Of a stretch of 50,306 bases of DNA, positions 43,912-50,306 are shown piece by piece; position 1 is the stretch's first letter; every line of letters starts with the position of its first letter. The position numbers and the translations under genes were made by a program. This stretch comes from Mesorhizobium waimense (lineage in GTDB: Bacteria > Pseudomonadota > Alphaproteobacteria > Rhizobiales > Rhizobiaceae): positions 1-50,306 of the forward strand of contig NZ_QZWZ01000043.1 in the NCBI RefSeq assembly GCF_003601975.1. The letters run 5' to 3'. The notes under the pieces were generated by a model. It did not search any database and was not told the origin of the DNA. It saw only the letters and a list, made by a program, of their open reading frames with translations.

Positions 43912-44526
43912 CTCGATGTCTCGGTGCAGAAGAGGTAATCACACACGGAACGGGACTGGCTCGGGTAGGGAGCCTCGCCGGAAGTCAGAGGTGAACAGAG
44001 TTGATTGATCCCCTTCTTTTGGGCCCATGCTAACCCCATTTCCTGCCCCGACACAGCAGCAAGCCATACCAAATTAGCTGTAGCTAACGGGACTTAGCTC
44101 GGACGATGCGAGACCTCCCCAAGGAGCTGTCGTGCCGATCGCGGATCTCGCGAAACCCATCAACAGACTACAAAGACCTAGCCGCAAGGCGCGCGCACCT
44201 AAACCTACGATCGCCGACAACCACAACGCAGGCAGAATTCAGGTCGCCCGGATATTCCATTAGACGTTTTGAGCCTTTTGCCAGGCGCCGTAGCAAGCGA
44301 ACCGCTTTTTGTTACATCGAAAAGGCCCAACGCGACCATTGCTACGTTCGGTGCGAGGCTACTCCTTCGGCCTACCTACGTCCGAAGATGTCCGCAGAAC
44401 GACCGCGATCAAAAGATGCGGCAGCGAATAGATCCCTCACGGGTAACGGCGCACCCTTGCGAACCGCGGTCGCCGCTTGCTCAAAATGGAGCTACGTCCG
44501 GACGATCTGGATAAGCCTTTGCAGAG
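43912..44526. other. Intergenic stretch, no gene seen
   Basis: A frame on the plus strand at 44106-44543 has no recognisable motif and a Ser/Arg/Pro-rich composition typical of antisense or non-coding high-GC sequence. No RNA gene or repeat is evident. Confidence 0.4.
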
Positions 44527-45660
44527 CTATACCGCCAGCTTGACCCCTTTTCGCGACGGATTTGGGAACCAGCTTTTGACTGCGGTCTGGATCTTTCTTT
44601 CCAGCCACATGACCCCCATACTCAAACCCAGGACGATTGACGCAGAGAGTACAAAGGCGATACCGGCAGGAAGGCCAGAAGAGCATACGGCCCAGACGAT
44701 GATCATACCAACAGAATAATGATTCAAATATATCGGATAGCTTAATCCTCCAAGATAAATGATAATCGCCTTATGTTTTTCTAGGTAGCTACCAACGAGA
44801 TCAGCATACCTAATACCAGCCGCCATTGCACACATACACATCACCCAGATCACGATGGCAATGATCTTATATTCATTGGGACGTTCGACTGACATAAATA
44901 TCTCCACCATGCCCATGGCAGAAAAGACCGACAGCAATACCAGTTTCCACTCGCGACGACCGTGCTTTTCACGATCGGCTTTTATGCTGAAAAGTATCAT
45001 GCCAACTGCGAAAAAGACGCCGTGCTGAAGCAGGAGAGCTTTGAATTGGAACCGCGACAGGATCGAGATCCATTCGTCTGATTTCGCGAAATGGGGCGCA
45101 AGATGGAGGCCAGAAAAAATCAGTACATAGACGGTGCTGGAGAAACCTATGACTTTAGCCAGATCATAGAGCGACAACCGAAATTTTGACAGAATGGCTA
45201 TCGCCACCAAGAAATAGAATATGGCCTCGACGACCAAGGACCAAACAACCCCGTCAATGTAAGGCCCTTTTGGCGACAATATTACGGATCTACAGAAATC
45301 CATCAGCAGAAGCGTCAAATCCTCGCCGTAACAAGCTCGGGCGATCAGACTGACAAGCGCCGACAGCCATAAGGCCGGCAGTATCCGAATGGCACGAATT
45401 CGCGTAAACCGAAGCGCCTGTGACAGCCCACCGTCGCCTGAGGCACTCATGGCGATCACAAAACCGGAAATTACGAAGAAAATCTCAACCCCCACGGCAC
45501 CCAAGCCGGCGAAAGCGGACAGAAAACCGAAGGCGACTTGATCGCCCTCGACAACTGACGCGGTCTCCCACCCGAATGTCGCGAAATGATTCAGCAACAC
45601 CAATATCGCCGCGAAGATGCGCAAGATATCTATGGTGAGGTAATGGTCGTGGCGTTTCAT
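44527..45660 (-). CDS. Acyltransferase family 3 membrane protein
   Basis: A 377-residue protein from ATG 45660 (GGGAA upstream) with about ten membrane helices. 'YLTIDILRIFAAILVLLNHF' holds the family's active-site region (N-H in place of the common R-x-x-H), 'GVEIFFVISGFVIAMSAS' and 'RFTRIRAIRILPALWLSALV' follow, the latter with the R-R-I-x-R-I/L-P signature. These proteins transfer acetyl or other acyl groups to exported glycans (cf. ExoZ, OafA, NodX). It could acetylate the polymer made here, but it is separated from the cluster by the regulators and lies in a slightly lower-GC stretch, suggesting separate acquisition. Confidence 0.9.
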   Translation of the reverse strand: MKRHDHYLTIDILRIFAAILVLLNHFATFGWETASVVEGDQVAFGFLSAFAGLGAVGVEIFFVISGFVIAMSASGDGGLSQALRFTRIRAIRILPALWLSALVSLIARACYGEDLTLLLMDFCRSVILSPKGPYIDGVVWSLVVEAIFYFLVAIAILSKFRLSLYDLAKVIGFSSTVYVLIFSGLHLAPHFAKSDEWISILSRFQFKALLLQHGVFFAVGMILFSIKADREKHGRREWKLVLLSVFSAMGMVEIFMSVERPNEYKIIAIVIWVMCMCAMAAGIRYADLVGSYLEKHKAIIIYLGGLSYPIYLNHYSVGMIIVWAVCSSGLPAGIAFVLSASIVLGLSMGVMWLERKIQTAVKSWFPNPSRKGVKLAV

Positions 45661-45813
45661 GCGTTCCCAGGATTTTGCCAGTGCGCCAAGGCCGGATGAT
45701 AAAGTGAAATGGCCTGCACACCTGCTAGTCCGTTCGGGCATAAGGCGAATGGGGGTCCTTGCGGCGTGACAGACGCAGTAGCCATGCACGCCAATCATTG
45801 CTACTGAAGGGAG

Positions 45814-46158
45814 ATGGTTCGCACCGCCCTCCGGACCGCTGTATGGCTGGTCCTGATCGGCATCTTGACCGTGACGGTCGTTCCGATCGGAATGCGCCCC
45901 CACTTGGGCCTTGGTCCAGAGCCAGAACGAGTTGCCGCCTTCTTTGTGCTTGGGCTGTTGTTCAGTCTCGCTTATGAGCGGAACTGGTTTTTGACACTTT
46001 GCCTGGTGGTTGCAGCAGGGTTCGGCATCGAAGCCTTGCAGATGTTCAGCCCGACGCGACACCCCACGGTTGACGACGCCGTAGTCAAGGCAATAGCTGG
46101 AATCGCAGGAGTACTCGGCGGCATCATCATTATGAAGAGGGGTTGGTTGCGATCGTAA
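45814..46158 (+). CDS. VanZ-like membrane protein
   Basis: A 114-residue protein with four hydrophobic helices and the VanZ-type ending 'GFGIEALQMFSPTRHPTVDD' (E-x-x-Q-x-F, R, D). AAGGGAG abuts the ATG. VanZ-like proteins occur in many polysaccharide clusters; their biochemical role is unknown apart from the teicoplanin-resistance namesake. It is read away from the acyltransferase with a 153-base gap. Confidence 0.8.
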   Translation: MVRTALRTAVWLVLIGILTVTVVPIGMRPHLGLGPEPERVAAFFVLGLLFSLAYERNWFLTLCLVVAAGFGIEALQMFSPTRHPTVDDAVVKAIAGIAGVLGGIIIMKRGWLRS

Positions 46159-46275
46159 GGCGTCCTGTTTGGTTCGACGCTCCTGTTATCCTAGATTAAC
46201 TGGGTCATATCGTAGCATTTGCGTGTTTTGAGCGCACGGCCACAGCAAACAGTCCGGCTTTCCATACTCTAATCA

Positions 46276-46324
46276 GGCCCGACTGCCGGCGGGGGCATGA
46301 CGTGGCGGGTCCAGCAGTCGGGCC
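46276..46324. repeat. Perfect 11-base inverted repeat with a 27-base spacer
   Basis: GGCCCGACTGC at 46276 pairs exactly with GCAGTCGGGCC at 46314. The hairpin would be very stable. It lies 117 bases after the VanZ-like stop within a 513-base gap that otherwise shows no gene. No T-run follows, so it is a poor intrinsic terminator; it may be a mobile-element end or RNA structure. Confidence 0.6.
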
Positions 46325-46671
46325 CTAGCCGGGATCGAGAAGGTTCCGGCCACCGGACGATGTGCTGCCCCTGTACGGTTGCGCAAGTAGGTCTTCCGAC
46401 TTATCCAACCGACGATGCGTAAGTGAGCCGGTCACTCCTTACTCTCGGGAGAGAACTTATTGGTCGTCTTGCTTGTCATGGGTCCACCCTTCTCAGGAGT
46501 TGGAGCCTCCGATTTGCCTGGCGCCGTTCATCTCACCGTAGACCTTATCGGCGATCTGGCAGGGATACTGCCAATCGCCACCAGACAGGGCAGAGACGCT
46601 ATTCATGCGGAACTGTCCAAACTTTAACCAGTGCAACAAACGGACTCCGATTGGCGGATCCCTGAAAACCA

Positions 46672-46696
46672 AAAAGCCGCAGAAAACTGCGGTTTA
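46672..46696 (-). terminator. Intrinsic terminator, probably of a lost tRNA gene
   Basis: On the minus strand CCGCAG-TTTT-CTGCGG is followed by CTTTTT, a good rho-independent terminator. It lies 11 bases beyond the CCA end of the tRNA relic at 46704-46726, the usual spacing for a tRNA terminator. Confidence 0.75.
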
Positions 46697-46703
46697 ACGG
46701 CGA

Positions 46704-46726
46704 TGGTTGCGGGCGCTGGAGTTGAC
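46704..46726 (-). other. tRNA 3'-end relic, possible attachment site
   Basis: The minus strand reads 'TCAACTCCAGCGCCCGCA' then ACCA, matching the T-loop to CCA end of a typical tRNA (TCAAATCCAGCCCCCGCAACCA) with two changes. The bases that should hold the rest of the tRNA do not fold as one: nothing pairs with the acceptor end. Integrative elements commonly duplicate such 3' ends. A second T-loop-like GGTTCAAATC lies on the plus strand near 46774. Confidence 0.55.
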
Positions 46727-46891
46727 TTGTGTCCCGCCGCGTCGGCTTTGCCTCCTTTGTGGGCCCCTGTTGAGGGTTCAAATCAGCCGGCCGCCACAGC
46801 CGAATACCAACGGCTCGCACGAGGCGGGCCGTTTTGGTATTTGGTTGAGGGGCCCTGCCGGGACTGGGCGCTCCGCGCGGCGCCAAATACA

Positions 46892-47323
46892 GGCCGAGCG
46901 GTCGTTCCTGGATGCGGCAGGTAAGATTCTCAATGCTTATGTCCAAGGTCGCCTGACTGGCAGCGCGCCGCATCTCGTTGAGCGTTGGGCAAATGGATTG
47001 TACTGGGTGGGAGAACCACGGCGCGAAGCCTCGGATTTCATGGCTGTCGTCAACTACGGCTGCGCGGCAGACGGACTTTCGGGCGCGGGCGGCCAGGCAG
47101 CGAATACGGCGAAGGCCGCAACAAACTCGCGCATGGCGAAAAGACCGGATTGCTTGAGGACCTTTCAGATATCAGGACCCTAGGAGACGCGCTTCTGGTC
47201 AATTTGTTTGATGCCGTGACGTTCGAGCTTGCTCACATGATTGACCAGAAGTCTGAGATTCTCGAGCTTAGGGAACCCCTCGCCTATCGCGCCCTTGAGG
47301 CCCGGCTGAAGCAACGGCCCTGA
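46892..47323 (+). pseudogene. Frameshifted HEPN-like gene
   Basis: The first part reads 'SFLDAAGKILNAYVQGRLTG' and 'VVNYGCAADGLSGAGG'; a frame change near 47090 leads to 'SEYGEGRNKLAHGEKTGLLE' and 'DLSDIRTLGDALLVNLFDAV'. 'RNKLAH' fits the R-x4-6-H motif of HEPN domains, RNase-like folds common in defence and toxin systems, and the arrangement resembles Apea-type HEPN proteins. The N-terminus is not identified. The frameshift separates the two halves, so it is probably dead. The HEPN call rests on one motif plus the surrounding pattern. Confidence 0.5.
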
Positions 47324-47460
47324 TCACTGGCATGCAACGCCTATCTCAGAACAGATTCCAATCTTTCGACCTCGTTCACAAGCGCCTGCAATTCGGCTGG
47401 AGGCGCGAGGCAGAAAGTTCGAAAAGCTTCCAGGAACCCCCATGGCATTGTTTGCGGCGT

Positions 47461-47739
47461 TCAGTGCGGAGCGCCACCCGCAAGCAAATGCTTGTATCCG
47501 CTCGTCGTCATCCATCGGGCACGTGCGAGATGTGTTTCCCAGGCGCGAAATGCACGCTCCGGCTCTTTCGCGGGATCGATGTGCAGAACAATCCTTGCAA
47601 CCTCGCGCCAGTCCGCATTCTCTCCCGCTGCATCGAGCAGACGGATGTAGGTGAGCAGTCGCAGCTCATCATAACCTGTCAACACGTTGGAGGTCGGAGC
47701 AGTTTCGGCAACATCGGGATCGAGGAGGGGCTTGAGCAT
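47461..47739 (-). CDS. DUF2285 protein, QseM-like
   Basis: A 92-residue protein with the DUF2285 pattern 'YDELRLLTYIRLLDAAGENA', 'DWREVARIVLHIDPAKEPER', 'AFRAWETHLARARWMTTSGY', 'KHLLAGGAP'. Stand-alone DUF2285 proteins of Mesorhizobium integrative elements include QseM, an anti-activator that holds TraR and the excision activator FseA in check. The gene is divergent from an XRE-type gene across 131 bases, the same layout as qseM-qseC. The family match is strong; equivalence to QseM is inferred from size and layout. Confidence 0.8.
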   Translation of the reverse strand: MLKPLLDPDVAETAPTSNVLTGYDELRLLTYIRLLDAAGENADWREVARIVLHIDPAKEPERAFRAWETHLARARWMTTSGYKHLLAGGAPH

Positions 47740-47798
47740 TTGTCTGCTGGTGGGCTGTAGCGGGTTACGGACGGTTCGCCAGACTCTATAGCCTGACG

Positions 47799-47831
47799 CT
47801 ACATATCGTTCTTAAGTAACTACATATTGTA
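47799..47831. promoter_or_regulatory. Paired CTACATAT operators in the divergent region
   Basis: CTACATAT occurs at 47799-47806 and 47820-47827, 21 bases or two helical turns apart. The second lies within the palindrome TACA-TAT-TGTA (47821-47831). This suits a helix-turn-helix dimer binding two sites on one face of the DNA. Confidence 0.5.
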
Positions 47832-47854
47832 CGTGGCCATGCCCGTGTCAATCC

Positions 47855-47869
47855 GGAACAGACTGTTCC
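47855..47869. promoter_or_regulatory. Perfect palindrome directly before the XRE gene start
   Basis: GGAACA-GAC-TGTTCC ends one base before the ATG at 47871. It occupies the place where a ribosome site would be, and none is present, so it probably acts as an operator and the gene may be read from a leaderless or very short leader transcript. Confidence 0.6.
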
Positions 47870-47870
47870 C

Positions 47871-48200
47871 ATGGAGATATTCGCAAAACGGCTGCGGGAG
47901 CGTGCCGTGCAGCTTGGCATCTCAAACGCCGAAGCTGCACGACGCGTGGGTTTGGACGAAAGAAGATACGCCCACTACGTGTCTGGACGGCGACAACCAG
48001 ATTTGATGACCTTGAAGAATATCTCCGAGGGCCTAGGCGTGACGCCCAACTGGCTACTGGACTTCGCTACTGCGACGGACCAAGACCGTCGAATGACCGC
48101 TTTGATTGATCGGTTCGTGAACTCGGCGAAGGCTATGACCCACGAACAACTTGAATTGGCTGTGATCCAAGCCGAGGCAGTGGTTGTGTCGAACCGCTGA
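47871..48200 (+). CDS. XRE-family transcription regulator, QseC-like
   Basis: A 109-residue protein with an N-terminal helix-turn-helix of the XRE type ('ISNAEAARRVGLDERRYAHY', 'VSGRRQPDLMTLKNISEGLG', 'VTPNWLLDF') and a short helical C-terminus ('FVNSAKAMTHEQLELAVIQA'). It is divergent from the DUF2285 gene and preceded by a palindrome, as expected for an autoregulated switch protein. In the Mesorhizobium symbiosis island the corresponding regulator, QseC, controls qseM. That equivalence is inferred from layout. Upstream ATGs are absent in frame, supporting this start. Confidence 0.8.
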   Translation: MEIFAKRLRERAVQLGISNAEAARRVGLDERRYAHYVSGRRQPDLMTLKNISEGLGVTPNWLLDFATATDQDRRMTALIDRFVNSAKAMTHEQLELAVIQAEAVVVSNR

Positions 48201-48568
48201 TACAGAGAATTAAACGGCACACCGCACGCTCGACATCGATGCATACCAGCCTGCCCCGTCGACCACTTGCCTGATATAGCGCATCGAAATCGACCTAGAT
48301 TCGCCGGGGCTATGCACATCGAGCGCACGCCAGATCCGCGTTCTTCGTGACGGCAAGCAATCAGGAATGCGGACCACAATGCATTCCGTGGCTGAGCCTC
48401 CAGGCGCCATTGATCAGAGGAATTCCTCACGAGATCAGGTGATACCCAAGAAGAAAATGGCGGTCCAAAGTCGCGTCCTCCAGGCGCGGCCTGAACGCTA
48501 TTCGACGAAACCGCTTGAGGGCGTTCGTGGAACCGCGTCACAACGCCATCAGATTAATAAGGACCACG
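48201..48568. other. Intergenic stretch, no gene seen
   Basis: Open frames in this 368-base stretch are short or antisense and carry no recognisable motif. No repeat or RNA gene is evident. Confidence 0.4.
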
Positions 48569-48973
48569 ATGCGGCGACGCGTCCAGTTAATTGCGCTTGA
48601 TTGCATAATCGTAATTGCTGAGGAGGGCAGTTTCCTTGGCGCCTCGCGACGCCTTGGAATCCATCATTCTGCCTTAAGTCAGCGCGTTCGTGATCTTGAG
48701 CACTCGCTCGGAACCACACTCTTTCAGCGCCGTCCGGTCGGTGTCCGACCAACTCCGGCCGGCGCGAGGCTGCTAGGCAGTCTTCGTCGCGTTCTGACTG
48801 ACCTCGATAGTACCCTTGCCATGGTTGGGAGTGCCAGAGAAGGACAAGCACGCGGTTCGCTGACAAACTTTGAGGCGCCCGCGCCCGCGACAGAGTTTCT
48901 CGATGCAATCACCGAAGTCATTCGAAGCAGGCCGGATCTCAGCCTTCGCCTAATGGCACGAAATGCGTCGTGA
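48569..48973 (+). pseudogene. LysR-family regulator, truncated after the DNA-binding domain
   Basis: The 134-residue frame begins with a LysR winged helix: 'LIALDCIIVIAEEGSFLGAS', 'RRLGIHHSALSQRVRDLEHS', 'LGTTLFQRRPVGVRPTPAGA', and the linker helix. The effector-binding domain has just begun ('DAITEVIRSRPDLSLRL') when the sequence runs into the 3' end of the recombinase remnant on the other strand near 48958. Normal LysR proteins are about 300 residues. A DNA-binding fragment could still be made. Confidence 0.8.
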
Positions 48974-49443
48974 GGGGTTTAGGGCGAGGCGGGCGAGGGC
49001 TGCCACCCGCTGAGGCGCATCAAGCTTCGGCTTGCGGCCGAACTTGACGCCTCTGGCCTTGGCGCGTTCCCGGCCGAAAGCCGTGCAACGCAGGATGTTG
49101 CGCCGCTGCCATTGGGCGGCCCAGCCGACCACGTAAAGGATCAGGTCCGACATTTCAACGTGGTGTCGATGAACGGCTCCTCAAGCAACCGCAGGCGGGC
49201 GCCACGGGCTTTGACGGTCCGCAGGATGGTCCAGCGGGTCGCGGGCAATCCGGTCTGTCACCATGGCCAGCACGGTTATCTCCCGGCTTCAGGCCGGACA
49301 GCATCGCCTGCAGCCCCGGCCGGTCCGCGTTCTTGCCGCTGCGCTTTCGTGGAAGATGCTCGCGCACCCGGCCTTGGCAAGCTTCTCCAGCTGGTCAGCC
49401 AGGTCTTGCCCTTCGGTAGATACCTTGCGTATCCGTAAATCAT
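48963..49443 (-). pseudogene. Frameshifted serine recombinase (resolvase type)
   Basis: From ATG 49443 'MIYGYAR' shifts frame into 'VSTEGQDLADQLEKLAKAGC' (catalytic Ser in V-S-T), then 'NADRPGLQAMLSGLKPGD' in another frame, then 'LILYVVGWAAQWQRRNILR' and 'GRERAKARGVKFGRKPKLDA', which is the linker to the C-terminal helix-turn-helix. The 'TRLDRLARS' block is badly decayed and the last helices are missing, where the gene meets the LysR fragment. Several frameshifts leave no working protein. Related resolvases are found on Tn3-like and other mobile elements. Confidence 0.8.
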
Positions 49444-49514
49444 CGCTCCTGTCCGGCCCGACGATGGCAAGAGTAAACGCGCACGGGCTCAATTCGAATG
49501 AATAACAGGCCTTT

Positions 49515-49616
49515 TTGGCATCCACGGCGCTGCTTGCGGTGGCCGGATGCAGCGAAACCGGGACCGACAACACTGAGACCAAGCGCTGGCGAGACGAAGC
49601 AACCCAGTCCCGCTAG
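49515..49616 (+). CDS. Possible very short lipoprotein
   Basis: A 33-residue frame from TTG 49515, 'MASTALLAVAGCSETG', shows a lipobox (L-A-V-A-G-C) followed by a polar tail ending 'RWRDEATQSR'. An in-frame stop just upstream limits the signal to about ten residues, shorter than usual, so it may be the remains of a longer lipoprotein. No ribosome site is clear. Confidence 0.25.
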   Translation: MASTALLAVAGCSETGTDNTETKRWRDEATQSR

Positions 49617-49741
49617 GCATTGGACGAGACGGCAGCGAAGGCGGGCATTGATCCAGCCCAGCTGCGGTCCGTGCTTGCCCAAGAACCTCGTATCCATCCG
49701 GTCTGGACCGCGGCGGGTGCGGTCTGTGTTAAGCTGCAGCG

Positions 49742-49975
49742 ATGGAGATCGACACCGACAAGATCGATGATGCGGTGCTGGCGCGGCTTTGGCTGACGCT
49801 GCACAATGAACGGTGCGCTTGGAAAGGCTTTGACTGGGGCGTGACGGATCGACTTCACCAGAAGGGACTGATCGCCGACCCGGTCAACAAGGCAAAATCC
49901 TTGGTGCTGACGGATGAGGGTCTTCGGCGCTCGGAGGAACTGTTTCGCGCGCTGTTTACGCGGCCGACACCATGA
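49742..49975 (+). CDS. DUF6429 family protein
   Basis: A 77-residue protein: 'MEIDTDKIDDAVLARLWLTL', 'WKGFDWGVTDRLHQKGLIAD', 'KSLVLTDEGLRRSEELFRAL'. This is the DUF6429 pattern, often seen next to IS66-type transposases in rhizobia, as here. The layout resembles a small winged helix, but the function is unknown. Its 3' end overlaps the converging IS66 fragment by 20 bases. Start at the first ATG. Confidence 0.8.
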   Translation: MEIDTDKIDDAVLARLWLTLHNERCAWKGFDWGVTDRLHQKGLIADPVNKAKSLVLTDEGLRRSEELFRALFTRPTP

Positions 49976-50192
49976 GCGCCCGAGCGGGCCGCCAGTTCCA
50001 TGGCGGCAGCTCACCGAGCCGTGTGATCGGCGTGTCGGCGACGCGAGCGAGGACATCGGCCAGCCAGGCCTGCGGATCGACGTCGTTGAGCTTGGCGGTG
50101 TTGATCAGCGTCGCCATGAAGGCGGCCCGATCGGCGCCTCGATCAGAGTCTGCAAACAACCAAGCTTTCCTGCCGAGAGCGAAGACTGATTC
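49956..50192 (-). pseudogene. C-terminal fragment of an IS66-family transposase
   Basis: The frame gives 'GRKAWLFADSDRGADRAAFM', 'ATLINTAKLNDVDPQAWLAD' and 'VLARVADTPITRLGELPPWN', the IS66 C-terminal domain. Upstream of about 50192 the frame no longer matches the family although it stays open to 50300; the catalytic domain is absent there, so the copy is broken within the window. It marks another mobile-element residue at the right edge. Confidence 0.8.
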
Positions 50193-50306
50193 ATTATGCA
50201 CCCCCTCTTCAAATGGCGGGAAACAGCGATTTCTGATTATCGTCGTTGATGATACGCGGAGATTTGCGCGCCAAATCGGCCTTGATCCGTTCATCTTCAA
50301 GGTCGC

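Noticed and set aside
43421..44008. A 195-residue plus-strand frame
   Set aside because: Ser/Arg/Thr-rich composition, no motif, and it runs opposite the more plausible 93-residue gene.
44106..44543. A 145-residue plus-strand frame
   Set aside because: No motif or ribosome site, and its composition is that of non-coding sequence.
46690..46800. A complete tRNA gene
   Set aside because: Only the T-loop-to-CCA end is present; the preceding bases do not form the acceptor, D and anticodon arms.
47975..48541. A 188-residue minus-strand frame opposite the XRE gene
   Set aside because: It overlaps the well-supported XRE gene and has no recognisable domain.

Overview
The window looks like a chromosomal accessory region of a rhizobial alphaproteobacterium, most probably Mesorhizobium or a close relative. 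The signs are a high-GC sequence, the start of a phosphomannomutase with the 'GFREYDARW' N-terminus at the left edge, a DUF6894 protein, an ExoY/ExoF/ExoP-type export set, an 86-base palindromic intergenic repeat that I recall from Rhizobiales genomes, and a DUF2285/XRE gene pair resembling the qseM/qseC switch of Mesorhizobium symbiosis islands. No taxonomic search was possible.

Positions 1-41,300 hold a large exopolysaccharide (or capsule) cluster of the Wzx/Wzy type. The assembly and export genes are: a flippase (4034-5485), an O-antigen-polymerase-like protein (33890-35353), an ExoY-like initiating sugar-phosphate transferase (35772-36623), an outer-membrane export protein (31443-32879), and a Wzc/ExoP-like co-polymerase (36906-38774). 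Sugar-nucleotide supply comes from a mannose-1-phosphate guanylyltransferase fused to an AGE-family isomerase (38958-41282), a glucose-1-phosphate cytidylyltransferase (14824-15663), two extended SDR enzymes, a UDP-sugar 6-dehydrogenase (20013-21353) and sugar C-methyltransferase-type proteins. Six intact putative glycosyltransferases, one frameshifted one, an FkbM and a second small methyltransferase, a PIG-L deacetylase, a secreted glycoside hydrolase with a DUF4214 tail and a calcium-repeat lipoprotein complete it.

The stretch 10.7-25.7 kb is the most unusual part. It holds one intact and two decayed copies of a PIG-L deacetylase together with its divergent promoter, a remnant of the cytidylyltransferase, a remnant of the C-methyltransferase start, a remnant of another methyltransferase end, and two remnants of a 701-residue protein of unknown function. 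I read this as duplication of a whole [deacetylase <-> cytidylyltransferase - SDR - C-methyltransferase - methyltransferase] module followed by reciprocal loss. One copy keeps the cytidylyltransferase and SDR; the other keeps the two methyltransferases. A broken IS630 transposase lies at one breakpoint.

Positions 41.4-43.4 kb carry two regulators: a LuxR/NarL-type protein with a receiver that appears to lack its phospho-acceptor Asp, and a Crp/Fnr protein. They are followed by a small unknown gene, an acyltransferase-3 membrane protein and a VanZ-like protein.

Positions 46.3-50.3 kb look like the worn end of an integrative element: a tRNA 3'-end relic followed by its terminator, a frameshifted HEPN-like gene, the qseM/qseC-like pair with palindromic operators, a truncated LysR gene, a frameshifted serine recombinase, a DUF6429 gene and the end of an IS66 transposase.
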